From positions 40,001 to 104,000 of the forward strand of contig NW_026112152.1 of the NCBI RefSeq assembly GCF_024679095.1: a stretch of DNA of 64,000 nucleotides, in the 5' to 3' direction. This DNA is from Eriocheir sinensis (Eukaryota > Arthropoda > Malacostraca > Decapoda > Varunidae). Made by a program: the position numbers and the translations under genes. Positions 11,045 through 20,521 of the stretch are shown in pieces; positions within the stretch are counted from its first letter, which is position 1; each line of letters starts with the position of its first letter. The notes under the pieces are model-generated. The model was not told the origin of the DNA. It did no database searches and saw only the letters and a list, made by a program, of their open reading frames with translations.

Positions 11045-11231
11045 CGGGTCAAACTCTGATATAGTGAGGAAGAGGCATTGCACGGTACACTCCAGCTCGG
11101 GGAACCACTGTGTGACGCTGTGGCTCCGCTCGGTTGAGGTGGTGAGGCGGTACATGAGCTCCACAATGCTGGCCTGGGTGTCATAGTCCCCAGCCTCCTT
11201 CAGCAGCCCCGGCAGATGTGTGCTGGGTGTG
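11045..11231 (-). CDS. SYCP2-like exon (AGDYDTQ / QWFPE segment)
   Basis: 187-nt exon: one base completes the codon split by the previous intron, then 62 codons follow. The acceptor is CCTCCCCAG|C; a second AG 8 bases downstream is out of step with it by a multiple of three and would also work. The donor CCG|GTGAGT runs straight into (GT)n, which is the reverse complement of the (AC)n tail of a LINE inserted on the other strand. Motifs are LLKEAGDYDTQASIVELMY, STERSHSV and QWFPE, typical of the ARM-like part of SYCP2. Confidence 0.75.
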
Positions 11232-11666
11232 CTGGGGAGGCAGGCGTGGGGTGAGCGGTGGGGCGTAATCAATTATTTGTAAATGATTACTTCTATTACT
11301 ATCTCAAAAAAATGTTGTGGTCGATTATTTTTTTAGTAATCGAATCCTTGAAACGACTACTTTACTAAGCTTACTTTTTACTTTACTAAGCTTTTGAACA
11401 ATGAACAGGTTTCTTAATTAGAATAATTCTAAATCAGAGAAAGAAGTAGCTAATGAAAAAAGAGCCTGACATTGAAAATTGAGAAACAGCAATACCAAAG
11501 GGGCTCCCGGGGCGGCACGAACTTGTACGGGCACTGCAGAAATGGCAGTGGGTACTGGGTTGGCACAGTAGGAAGGGGCAGTGGAAACAAACCCATAATC
11601 TTAAATTCTAGTATCGCAAAGGTATTTAATGGGGAAAATAAGTACTAAATATAAACAGTCATACCT
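11232..11666. other. Intron sequence without a recognised gene
   Basis: AT-rich, with several TAATCGATTA-like words near 11275-11345. Nothing codes here and no element end was identified. Confidence 0.5.
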
Positions 11667-11939
11667 GGGTTCACGAGTGCCTTAGTTAACAAGTGTTTGG
11701 ATTTACAAGCAAAAAAAGATCACAAAAAATGCCTTGGTTTACGAGTGGTGACTTAGTATACGAGCATCCTGTTTGTGCTTTTTTTTTATGTCGCCACCTC
11801 AAGGGTGGGGACATGGACTATATGGAGGCCGTCAGGGTCGAGCACGTACGTCCCTCCGAGGAGGGACCACAGGCCCTTGCCGGGTGGCGGCTGATGAAGG
11901 GGAGGGGAGGATGCTGACAGACCAACTCTATCGGCTGTT

Positions 11940-12310
11940 TGTAACGGGCTTGTCGGGGGGCGTTTAAAGGGTGTTGATTAAGACTTCAGCTTCCTTAAGG
12001 CGAATTATATTCGTAGCCTTTATGTACAAGAAGCGACGGAGCGAGAGCGACTGTCGTTGTGTGTCAGTCGGACTCTCGTGAAGGAGTCGCGAGTTACAGG
12101 TTGGAAAATAATTGTTACAATCGGTCACGTATGTCAAGGTGACCTCCACGCACCATCGGAGTGCTAAGTATACAAAACTGAGACGGTAAACACTGACGGA
12201 CGACATTCCTATAAGGTGGCGTGATCTATCTGTCGTGGGTTTTTTCCATTGACAATTGTATGCCTAATTCGTGGTGATATTAAATAATAATAATACATTG
12301 ATATCCTACT
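11940..12310 (-). repeat. 3' LTR
   Basis: Direct copy of 20522-20892. On the plus strand it starts TGTAACGGGCTTGTCG and ends TTGATATCCTACT. I found no difference between the copies when comparing block by block. It ends in CA on the coding strand and begins AGTAGG, like some gypsy LTRs that do not follow TG..CA. Confidence 0.9.
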
Positions 12311-12333
12311 GACTTGTCTGAGAAAAGGAAAAA

Positions 12334-14031
12334 CTACCTTGCCAGTGGCCTCCCGGCATCCAGTCGCCGCGTCTGCACAACCAAATAATCGTGCAGGACA
12401 GAGTTTCTCCTAATAAGGTAGCACATGACGACGAGACTGACGAACATCAGAAACATTGGTACAAAAAATCCAGGGTACAGGTAGGGGAGATGCAAATAAT
12501 CAGGCAGCGTTTCCTCCAGGGTTGCCGCAAACTCTGTTTTGTTCGCGAAAGACAATGAATTAAGGGAATTAGTCACATACGAGATGCTGGAGAAATGAAT
12601 GTCATCGAGAGACCGTAGAGGAAACACTCGATGGGAAATATTGGCCGTGAAAACCAGACGAATCCGGGACGGGTACGTTGTTATGTTAGTGGAGCGGATA
12701 TAGCATGCTTCCGCTATGGCATAGTGACCAGTAACCCGTTGATAAGTGGTACCCTCCGGGCAGATGACCGATACATAGAAGGACTGAGGGAAATAGAAAT
12801 AATGCAGACCCTGAAAGTTCTTATGGAAAACAGGCGTTGGTGTTAGCTGCTTGTAAGGGCACAGGGAAAGAGCGTCAGACGCGTTCACGCGGGTGAGGGC
12901 GATCTCGCATACCCCTCCCCGAACTGGAAGGAAGGCAAAGAGAGACGCAGAGCAATAGAATCGCCCGAAGACCGTCTCCTTGCAATACTGCAAGAGTGAG
13001 TAGCTACCCGTTGAATACAGAGCGAAATCCTTCGCGATTAGAACAAGAGACGGGGACGTGTCCAGGGCCAACACACTGTCCTTTGCCGAAAAAGGGAACG
13101 GGACAATTTCGTGTGCCTCAAACACGTCCGCCGTCTGAAAGGGAACATGAATGATTATGGCATCAGGGGTGAGGCTGGACTCAATCAAGGGGTAAAAATA
13201 TTGACTCATGTCCGGGGTGAATAAAGGCGTTAGGCTATAATTGTGATACCCGATCTGGACAGTCGTTCTCAAATCGTGTAGAGGGAACAAGGCAGGTGTG
13301 ACTCTACCGTGCGCTGCATCAACCATGTTGCTAATAACCTGCTGATTAGCCGTTGCGACGGAGTTAATGACGTTTTCCAATACATGCAAGGCCTGATCTA
13401 GGAGGAGAAACTGATTCACCTGGTCGATCTGTTTGACAACTATGTTGATAACCTCTACCATCTTATTGGTCTGCTCTAGCAGTACCGCAATGTTAGTATG
13501 CAATTGCGCAAGTTTCCTACAATTGGCGTTGATCACCCTGCGATTTCGAGCAGCAAAGGAAAGTACATGAGCGTAGTGGCCCCGCAAATCGCGAACGTCC
13601 CCGTCGGTTGCCGTACCGAAGAGGAACTTTGAGGCGGACCCAACGATGTTGAGCAACCCCCTCTTTACCCGAGAGTGAACTGAGTGAGAACTATAATCCA
13701 TGTTTACCTCATCAACCTTTCCCCGTAAGAACAGAATCCTATCCTCCAGTAGTTGAAAAAGAGTCAGAGAGTTGGTACTAGAAGGTGCCTTTGATTCCCT
13801 AGTCTTGGTAGCCCGGATGGCGTCTGCCATGCCGAGGAGTTTTTCTGAGACTATCCTGATTGTGTCCGTGGTGTTGGTCAAGGAAGTATATGGATATTTT
13901 ACGAGGAGCACATCTTCTATGAGGAAGACCTCTCCTATGTGTGCCGTGAGGGCACCAGGCTTCAGGTGGATGGGTGTTGTTGCAAGCAGGGAGCCGAGGG
14001 ATAACAAGATGGTCAGAAAACGCAACATCAT
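12334..14031 (-). CDS. Errantivirus-like envelope (baculovirus F-like) protein
   Basis: Open ATG-to-stop reading of 565 codons. A hydrophobic signal peptide covers about residues 1-18. A furin-type site RVKR lies at 121-124, followed by a Gly- and hydrophobic-rich stretch as expected for a fusion peptide. A heptad-like helical region follows, then several N-glycosylation sequons and one transmembrane segment at about 523-540 with a short basic tail. The layout matches the F-like Env of gypsy-type errantiviruses, related to baculovirus F. It would be made from a spliced mRNA. No stop or frameshift is visible. Whether it works in membrane fusion is unknown. Confidence 0.85.
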   Translation of the reverse strand: MMLRFLTILLSLGSLLATTPIHLKPGALTAHIGEVFLIEDVLLVKYPYTSLTNTTDTIRIVSEKLLGMADAIRATKTRESKAPSSTNSLTLFQLLEDRILFLRGKVDEVNMDYSSHSVHSRVKRGLLNIVGSASKFLFGTATDGDVRDLRGHYAHVLSFAARNRRVINANCRKLAQLHTNIAVLLEQTNKMVEVINIVVKQIDQVNQFLLLDQALHVLENVINSVATANQQVISNMVDAAHGRVTPALFPLHDLRTTVQIGYHNYSLTPLFTPDMSQYFYPLIESSLTPDAIIIHVPFQTADVFEAHEIVPFPFSAKDSVLALDTSPSLVLIAKDFALYSTGSYSLLQYCKETVFGRFYCSASLFAFLPVRGGVCEIALTRVNASDALSLCPYKQLTPTPVFHKNFQGLHYFYFPQSFYVSVICPEGTTYQRVTGHYAIAEACYIRSTNITTYPSRIRLVFTANISHRVFPLRSLDDIHFSSISYVTNSLNSLSFANKTEFAATLEETLPDYLHLPYLYPGFFVPMFLMFVSLVVMCYLIRRNSVLHDYLVVQTRRLDAGRPLAR

Positions 14032-14058
14032 GATCTGAAAGCGGTGGGAATGAAGTAT

Positions 14059-15522
14059 TTAAACCCGTGGTCTCAAGTTATAGCTATGGGTGTTGGGATT
14101 ATCTTGTTGAGCATTTGACTCTGAGGGGGAAGTACCAATATCAAGGTCCAAAGGTGAGGGAATTACTTTCAGACGATCACTGTGAACTTCTAGACTGACT
14201 CCACTATTCGACTCGAGAACCTCGAACCGATTTCCCCTGACATTCCGAACAACTCGGTAAGGACCCACAAATTTAGCCCCCAGTTTCGAACTCCTTTCCG
14301 CTTGCTTAATCATGACTGTGTCACCCTCTTTGAAATTCACCGGGACGGCCTGTTTGTGTTGTTTTGACATCATTTCAACCTTCGTAGCTTTTAACGTACA
14401 CCTAACTTCTGAGTGTATCTTGGAAAACAGATGCATCTGCTGTTGTGCGTACCTATCAATGTTGTAGAGAGGCTGCTGTGGGGTTGTTAGGAAGTCGTAC
14501 GGAAGACGTTTCTCCACCCCATACAAGATGTAGTAGGGAGACTTCCCCGTAGAGTCGTTTACCGACGTATTTATGGAAGCGGCTATATGCGATAGCCAAT
14601 CCTCCCAATTATCGTGGAGATCGTTCACGATAGGCCTGAGGACCTGTAAGATTTTCCTATTAGCCCTCTCCGCCAACCCATTAGCAGCTGGGTGGTAAGC
14701 TGTGATGAAGGATTGCGTGATGTTAAACCGAGCGCATATTTCGCTCAATACTGAGTTCCTAAACTCGGTGCCATTGTCACTCAAAAGAATTCGAGGAGAC
14801 GAATGTGGACACAACACGTGAGTCACGAGGGCATGGGCCACGCGTGTGGCTGTCTTGTCCTTGAGAGGCGCTAGAACTAGAAACCTAGAGAACTGGTCGA
14901 CGCACACCAATAAGTAGCGCGAGCCATGTTGGCTCTGGGGGAGCTGTAGTAAGTCTATATTAACAACATCCCATGGCGCCTCTGGTACTGGGTATTGCAA
15001 CATAGGTGCTGGCCCTTTGACGGACCCCTTGTGCTTAGCACAAACGACGCAATGTGCGACATGTTTTTCTACATCAACCCGTAATGTGGGCCAGTAGAAT
15101 TTTCGTCTGGTGACAGATAGCGTCTTGTCTCTTCCTGGGTGACCCGCAATGGGAGTGTTATGGACCAGCTTAAGCGTCACGGGGACGTATATGTCTGGGA
15201 TGACCAGTTGGTCTATAGGTACCGGTTTGGTTGGCCATGACCTACAAAGGAGGTTGTCCTCTGATAGGAAGAATTGTGAAAAGGTAACTGGCAATTCAGG
15301 AAGGTTTGATTCGTCTCCCGACTCGAGGGCGTAAATTAACCTCTTCCACACAGGGTGGTCACGCTGAGCAGTGTGTAGCTCAGGTGAAGTGAAGTTGTGG
15401 ATGACCTCTGGGTGGTAATCGCGCCTATCGGAACATTCCGAGATAAGGCATCTGCGACCACATTTGTTTTCCCGGTGATGTATTTTATCTCCGGATTGTA
15501 TGCTTGGATCGTTAAGAACCAT
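14059..15522 (-). CDS. Integrase region of pol
   Basis: The zinc-binding HHCC lies in HNTPIAGHPGRDKT...HCVVCAKH. The catalytic triad is seen in VNIDLLQL, LLSDNGTEF and ANGLAERANR. A GPYRVVRN-type C-terminal (GPY/F) module is also present. It inserts the cDNA into the genome. The frame differs from the RT-RNase H ORF upstream, and the true coding boundary is near 15430, where RNase H motifs end in the other frame. The first residues of this ORF are therefore not real protein. Confidence 0.88.
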   Translation of the reverse strand: MVLNDPSIQSGDKIHHRENKCGRRCLISECSDRRDYHPEVIHNFTSPELHTAQRDHPVWKRLIYALESGDESNLPELPVTFSQFFLSEDNLLCRSWPTKPVPIDQLVIPDIYVPVTLKLVHNTPIAGHPGRDKTLSVTRRKFYWPTLRVDVEKHVAHCVVCAKHKGSVKGPAPMLQYPVPEAPWDVVNIDLLQLPQSQHGSRYLLVCVDQFSRFLVLAPLKDKTATRVAHALVTHVLCPHSSPRILLSDNGTEFRNSVLSEICARFNITQSFITAYHPAANGLAERANRKILQVLRPIVNDLHDNWEDWLSHIAASINTSVNDSTGKSPYYILYGVEKRLPYDFLTTPQQPLYNIDRYAQQQMHLFSKIHSEVRCTLKATKVEMMSKQHKQAVPVNFKEGDTVMIKQAERSSKLGAKFVGPYRVVRNVRGNRFEVLESNSGVSLEVHSDRLKVIPSPLDLDIGTSPSESNAQQDNPNTHSYNLRPRV

Positions 15523-16837
15523 CTTGCCAGACGACCGTGTAGGTTTTTTCCCTTGAAAAGATCAGTTATGGCCGCGTGGTCCGTAAACACCACAATTTTG
15601 TACCCCATCACAATGTCACGAAAATGCTTCAGAGCCCACACAATGGCAAGAGCCTCTAGGTGGGTAACAGAATAGTTCTTTTCCGGAGCTGTAAGGGCTC
15701 GACTGGCGAACGCTATCACATGCTTTTTGCCGGACATATCTGTTTGCATCAGCGCGGCTCCTACTCCACTAGCCGAAGCGTCGGTACAAAGCTGAAAGGG
15801 GTCCTTGAAATCCGGAAAGACAAGGACCGGAGCCCGTGTAAGCGCTTTCTTTAAATCCTCAAAACTCGTTTGTTGAGCTGGGAGCCACTGAAATGGTACG
15901 TCTTTCTTTAAAAGATGCGTTAGGGGACTCGCGCGAGCTGCGAAGTCCTTAATGAAAGGCCTGTAATAACCTGCGACACCCAAGAAAGACCGTACCTTGT
16001 CCGCAGACGTTGGCTGAGGGAACTCGGCAATAGCCTTTATTTTGTCGTCCACTGTATGGATGCCGAATTCGTCCACGACATGCCCCAAGAACTTGATCCG
16101 AGGCTTTAAAAATTCACATTTGGTGATTTTGAGTTTTAATCCGACTTCTTGAAGTCTGTGTAGGACTGCTTTTAGTGTTTCCATGTGAGCATGCACGTCT
16201 TTACTTGCTATGATGATGTCGTCTAAATACACATAGACAGAGTTGCCCAGCAAGTCACCAAAAATACTGTTCATTGTCCTTTGGAAGGTCAAGGGAGCTC
16301 CTTTGAGCCCGAACGGCATCCTCGTCCACTCATAGTGGCCATGAGGCGTGCTGAAAGCCGTTATTTCACGTGACTCGGGAGCCATGGGCAGTTGCCAGTA
16401 GCCACTGACCAGATCAAGACTCGTAAAGACTTTATTTCCTCTACCGAGACACATCAGAAGATCTCTAAGAACGGGAAGCGGAAAATGATCATCCACGGTC
16501 GCGGTGTTCACACGCCGGAAATCAATCACAGGACGATAAGAGCCGTCTTTCTTTGGAACCAGGAACAAGGGCGAATTCCACGGGGAATTCGATTCTTTGA
16601 TGACACCTTGTTCTAACATTTCAGAGATAAGTTGTTGCACCACCTCCCTCTGACTGTGGGGGAGCTTGTACGCATTGATATATACAGGATTTGTATTGGG
16701 TTTTAACTTAATGTGGTGTTCAGCACACTGCGTAACTCCAAGCGGCTCGCCTGGTAGAGCAAGCGCCCCCCGATAATGTTCCAGAAGCTGGACTAAGGTT
16801 GGCTTAATTTCGAATAGTGTGCAACTTTTAGGAACGC
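15336..16837 (-). CDS. Reverse transcriptase and RNase H region of pol
   Basis: Open from just below an upstream stop near 16840. RT motifs are SPWNSPLFLVPKKDGSYRP, TSLDLVSGYWQL, MPFGLKGAPLTFQR and VYLDDIII (the catalytic DD). RNase H motifs are QLCTDASASGVGAAL, HLEALAIVWAL and FTDHAAIT, then ADALSRN. It is a Ty3/gypsy-type RT. The upstream part (PVYINAYKLPHSQREVV) lies in the same frame but lacks an ATG, as expected for a polyprotein. Confidence 0.9.
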
Positions 16838-17250
16838 TCTAAATTAGCTGTGTCTTGTTCGGGAGAAGCCTGACACGCCGAGGTTATGCCTGAGACTTGG
16901 GTTGAAGGGTATTCAGCTGGTTCCGGGGCGACATTTCTCCCATACACGAGACACTGGCATAATCGAACACCGTGTTTTAAGGATACAGGGGATCCAGACG
17001 TGTTTATTACCAATGCCTCTGCAAAACCTCCCTCCTTGACTGTTGCAAGAGTTACCTCCACCGTCACGCGGTGTACGTGAGGAACTCCGTCGATACACAC
17101 ATCACTGCCCGCCGGAGGGGCGTTAGGCAAACGGATTTTAACAAGTTTTGCAGCACGATCCGGAACTATATGAGGACCTTCTACGACTGCCGTTACTGTC
17201 CGCCACAAGTCTGCAATGGTTTCGTGTGGTTTGACCGTAAGAGGGGACAC
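16828..17250 (-). CDS. Pol linker between protease and RT, frame-shifted
   Basis: 140 open codons in a different frame from both the protease and the RT. The content (MSPLTVKPHETIADLWRTVT, TVEVTLATVKEGG, RLCQCLVYGRNV) resembles the post-protease 'vpaxtr' domain of gypsy polyproteins. The simplest reading is that one continuous coding sequence has two single-base indels around it. Confidence 0.6.
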   Translation of the reverse strand: MSPLTVKPHETIADLWRTVTAVVEGPHIVPDRAAKLVKIRLPNAPPAGSDVCIDGVPHVHRVTVEVTLATVKEGGFAEALVINTSGSPVSLKHGVRLCQCLVYGRNVAPEPAEYPSTQVSGITSACQASPEQDTANLERS

Positions 17251-17816
17251 TTGGGCGGTGGCAGCCCCTGAGTATGTGGTGGTTGGTCATTTTCCACCTC
17301 TGAGGGTGAGATTACAGTTGACAGAGGCGATGGATTGACCATCCCCTGTATGCGTCGGCCTTGATACACGATCGCGTTGCTTACAGGGTTTATGGCGATG
17401 TGCAGGTCTTTCATGGCGTTCAATCCTAAGATCCCATCCACAGGTAAAGCAAACCTGCTAGAGACATAAAAGAAATCTCGAAAGGGACATACTTTTTCAT
17501 GTAAGCTGACTGTTAGCGGTACTCGCCCAAGGATTCCCAAAGTGGTGCCCGTCACGCCTATCACATTCAGGTCGTTCTCTTGGAGCGGCCAATTTTCCCC
17601 ACTCGCTTGTCGTGTCAGTGACCTGTAAGCGGAGTCGGATATGACATTGACTGTGGCACCTGTGTCAACCGCTAAGGTGAGTGAAGTGTTGCCCACCTTG
17701 CAAGGGAGGGCAATTATGCTTGTCCGTCCCAAGGCGGCAATGACGGAGTCAAGTTGCTCCCAATTAGTATTTTCCTTAAGGGACACTTGGATGTACGCCT
17801 CGGGGCTGTCACGAAG
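17193..17816 (-). CDS. Aspartic protease region of pol
   Basis: Contains LAVDTGATVNVIS with the catalytic DTG, and later DGILGLNAMKDLHIAI, the second conserved hydrophobic-Gly motif. It processes the polyprotein. It is in the same frame as gag and separated from it only by a TGA at 17819-17817. Confidence 0.85.
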   Translation of the reverse strand, partial: LRDSPEAYIQVSLKENTNWEQLDSVIAALGRTSIIALPCKVGNTSLTLAVDTGATVNVISDSAYRSLTRQASGENWPLQENDLNVIGVTGTTLGILGRVPLTVSLHEKVCPFRDFFYVSSRFALPVDGILGLNAMKDLHIAINPVSNAIVYQGRRIQGMVNPSPLSTVISPSEVENDQPPHTQGLPPPKCPLLRSNHTKPLQTCGGQ

Positions 17817-18389
17817 TCATGTCTTTTTATTCTGAGAAGAGGAGTGTGGTTTACTGTCCGCTGAGGACTTGTGCTTCTGTTCCTCCTTGGCCTTTTGTAA
17901 TGCAGAACAACTGTCTGAATCATGAAAACAATTCCCGTGGATATGGCAAAAGGCAGCCTTCCGCTGATGGTTTGGCCTAGGGTTCCTGTGTGATGAATGA
18001 TGCCCGCCCCTGTAACCTCCTGACCTCCTATCTGAGTCCTGTCTTGAAGGTGTTGATTCCCTACGTTTCGCGAAGCAAGAATGTTCAGAATGTCCTGATT
18101 GCTTGCAAAAACTACAGGTGAGAGAGACCTTACTTTGAGCCTGTAATACTGCGGCTGGTGCGAGGGGATGCTGGTGAGGGTGTCCTTGAACCTTGAGTGG
18201 GTAAGTATGCAGACGAACCTGGGGTGAACGAATTCTGCGGCCTGTAATTGATAAATAATGAGTGCCTGAACAGAAGATTACCTTAGTAAATTCACTGGTT
18301 GTGGTATCGTGTTCCAGTCCCTCTTCACTTGAAGGACGAGCCAACTGTTTAAAGGTGTCGCCGAGTTTAGCGAGAGTGTCTTTGTTCAT
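17817..18389 (-). CDS. Gag C-terminal (nucleocapsid) ORF, apparently short
   Basis: 190 codons from ATG. One zinc knuckle fits C-x2-C-x4-H-x4-C (CSFCKQSGHSEHSC), and a second HIHGNCFHDSDSC-type motif follows in a basic, Ser/Arg-rich setting. Gag proteins of gypsy relatives are about twice as long and have a capsid domain upstream. None is evident in 18390-19740, so part of gag may be missing or scrambled. It ends with UGA before an open protease frame. Confidence 0.7.
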   Translation of the reverse strand: MNKDTLAKLGDTFKQLARPSSEEGLEHDTTTSEFTKVIFCSGTHYLSITGRRIRSPQVRLHTYPLKVQGHPHQHPLAPAAVLQAQSKVSLTCSFCKQSGHSEHSCFAKRRESTPSRQDSDRRSGGYRGGHHSSHRNPRPNHQRKAAFCHIHGNCFHDSDSCSALQKAKEEQKHKSSADSKPHSSSQNKKT

Positions 18390-19740
18390 ACTATGGTGTA
18401 AATCATTTACAAAATAGGAGCATATGTTGATAGCTGTAAATATGAACCAATAACCGGAACGTGTATGAATGAATAGTTTGCGTTGAAACCCTAAAAAGGC
18501 AAGAAAGAATGGCTAGCAAGGTGCCTGTTTAGACGTAATAGAAGTTAAGGTTATAATGGAATGCCCTAATGATATGGGTATATATAGAAAGAATAACTAT
18601 ATAAACAAGTGGTATGTTAAGTGAGTATACCATTGATGCTCACGTTTTCTCTCGAGCGGTGAAAAGAAAACGGAGGCAGGGCACACTGATGAAGATTAAC
18701 TTTGATCAGGGAAATCACATTATACTCAATTGACTCGCTAGCAAACAATAAGAAAGAATCAATATCGTATGCGAATGAACGTAACTCCCACAATTATGAC
18801 TGAGTAACAGCGTTAAGAACACAGAAATAAAAAATCGTGCCTCTGCACAGATAATAATGAAAATGAGCCGAGTCGGCAAATTTGGACAAGAATGGAATAT
18901 CCACAAATACCAAGATTAATCAGCTGATGTAGTGGAGAGGGCGACGGCCTGTGATGCCCTGGGTGACGTGCAGTCGTTGTAGGCGCGTCAGGAAACCTCG
19001 GCCGCGGCCACAGCGGCGGTGAGAGGTGAGGGATGGGCTGACATCGGAGGACTCGCAATGGAGGTTGAAAAACTGCTGACCCAGCAAAATGAGCGGCCGC
19101 GGTGCGCGGCTGGGAGCTGGTACACAGCCGCCAGACGTATGATGGCCGCGTCGTCCTTGTTATAGTAAGAGATGGGCGGCGGTGGCAGATAAGACGACTT
19201 GGGTGTGTAACCTCTTGAGAAGACGCCTTGCAAGAAACGGTAGTGGGAACAGCTTGCAGTCACCGGGAGATGTCCGCGGGTACCCTTGCTGACTGTTTGC
19301 CGGAAGAGGTTTGGGCCGATGCTCCCGGCAGCGGCGGTGGTGCCGCCAGCTGTGGAGCGAGGGGCATGCGGGGTGTCCCAAGGTCAGCGGGGCGTGCCTC
19401 CTCCTTGCTGGTGTGAATACTTCCGCCGTATCGTGGAGTGGCTTGCAGTGTTCGTAGCAGTGCTGGCTTGAAGCGGGGGAGCGGCTTGTAGATTGTGGCC
19501 CTCGCTATCGGCTGCGTAGGCCTGTGGGTGTGCTCGGGGCTTGTAGGCTTGACGCCTGTAGAGTTGCTTGAAGCTGGTGTGCTCGAGGCTTGTAGGCTGT
19601 AGAGCCTGTAGGCTTGTAGCTGGTGTGCTCGAGGCTTGTAGATGGACGCCTGTAGAGTTGCCCGTAGCCTGTAGGCTTGTAGGCTGGACGTCTGTAGAGT
19701 TGCTGCTGGTGTGCTCGAGGCTTGGAGGCTGGACGCCTGT
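18390..19740 (-). other. LTR-element leader without a recognisable capsid ORF
   Basis: No long minus-strand ORF until the repeat-bearing region. 19540-19770 holds degenerate units built on GTGCTCGAGGCTTGTAGG and GACGCCTGTAGAGTTGC. The capsid part of gag would be expected here. Confidence 0.5.
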
Positions 19741-20366
19741 AGAGTTGCTTGTAGCCGGCGCCTGGTGAGTTGCACGTAGGTGGCGACTTGTGAGATGCTT
19801 GTAGCTGGCGCCTTGTGAGTTGCACGTAGGTGGCGACTGGTGAGATGCTTGTAGCTGGCGCCTTGTGAGTTGCACGTAGGTGGCGACTTGTGAAATGCTT
19901 GTAGCTGGCGCCTTGTGAGTTGCACGTAGGTGGCGACTTGTGAAATGCTTGTAGCTGGCGCCTTGTGAGTTGCACGTAGGTGGCGACTTGTGAGATGCTT
20001 GTAGCTGGCGCCTTGTGAGTTGCACGTAGGTGGCGACTTGTGAGATGCTTGTAGCTGGCGCCTTGTGAGTTGCACGTAGGTGGCGACTTGGGAGATGCTT
20101 GTAGCTGGCGCCTTGTGAGTTGCACGTAGGTGGCGACTTGTGAGATGCTTGTAGCTGGCGCCTTGTGAGTTGCACGTAGGTGGCGACTTGTGAGATGCTT
20201 GTAGCTGGCGCCTTGTGAGTTGCACGTAGGTGGCGACTTGTGAGATGCTTGTAGCTGGCGCCTTGTGAGTTGCACGTAGGTGGCGACTTGAGATGCTTGT
20301 AGCTGGCGCCTTGTGAGTTGCACGTAGGTGGCGACTTGTGAGATGCTTGTAGCTGGCGCCTTGTGC
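19741..20366 (-). repeat. 50-bp tandem array in the LTR-element leader
   Basis: The marker TGCACGTAGG recurs at 19771 and every 50 bp to 20271, then at 20319 after a 48-bp unit: 12 copies, nearly identical. All three minus-strand frames are open across it (418, 378 and 272 codons) because the unit has no stop in any frame and 50 is not a multiple of 3. Each frame therefore cycles through a 50-residue repeat (LTRRQLQASHKSPPT...). It lies about 150 bp inside the 5' LTR. I do not claim it is translated. Confidence 0.88.
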
Positions 20367-20521
20367 GTTGCCGCGGACGGCAGGTGCGGTGCCGCGGACG
20401 GCAGGTGCGTTGACTCCTTCCCTTGTACGCCTGTCCCCGGAGTTGTGTTGGTGAGTTCTCGTGGCTTGGAGGAGAACGAGGTAGCGAAGGCACAGGCGCG
20501 GGGTGACCGCTGCCAACCAAA

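Noticed and set aside
13772..14038. Plus-strand 88-codon ORF opposite env
   Set aside because: Shadow of the env frame on the opposite strand.
19741..20366. Regularly spaced 50-bp repeats resembling a CRISPR array
   Set aside because: The units are contiguous tandem copies with no variable spacers, lie inside an LTR element in a eukaryotic genome, and have no cas genes nearby.
19260..20516. 418-codon repeat-rich ORF as a new retroelement protein
   Set aside because: All three frames are equally open because of the unit's composition, and the longest begins without ATG. No reason to prefer one frame.
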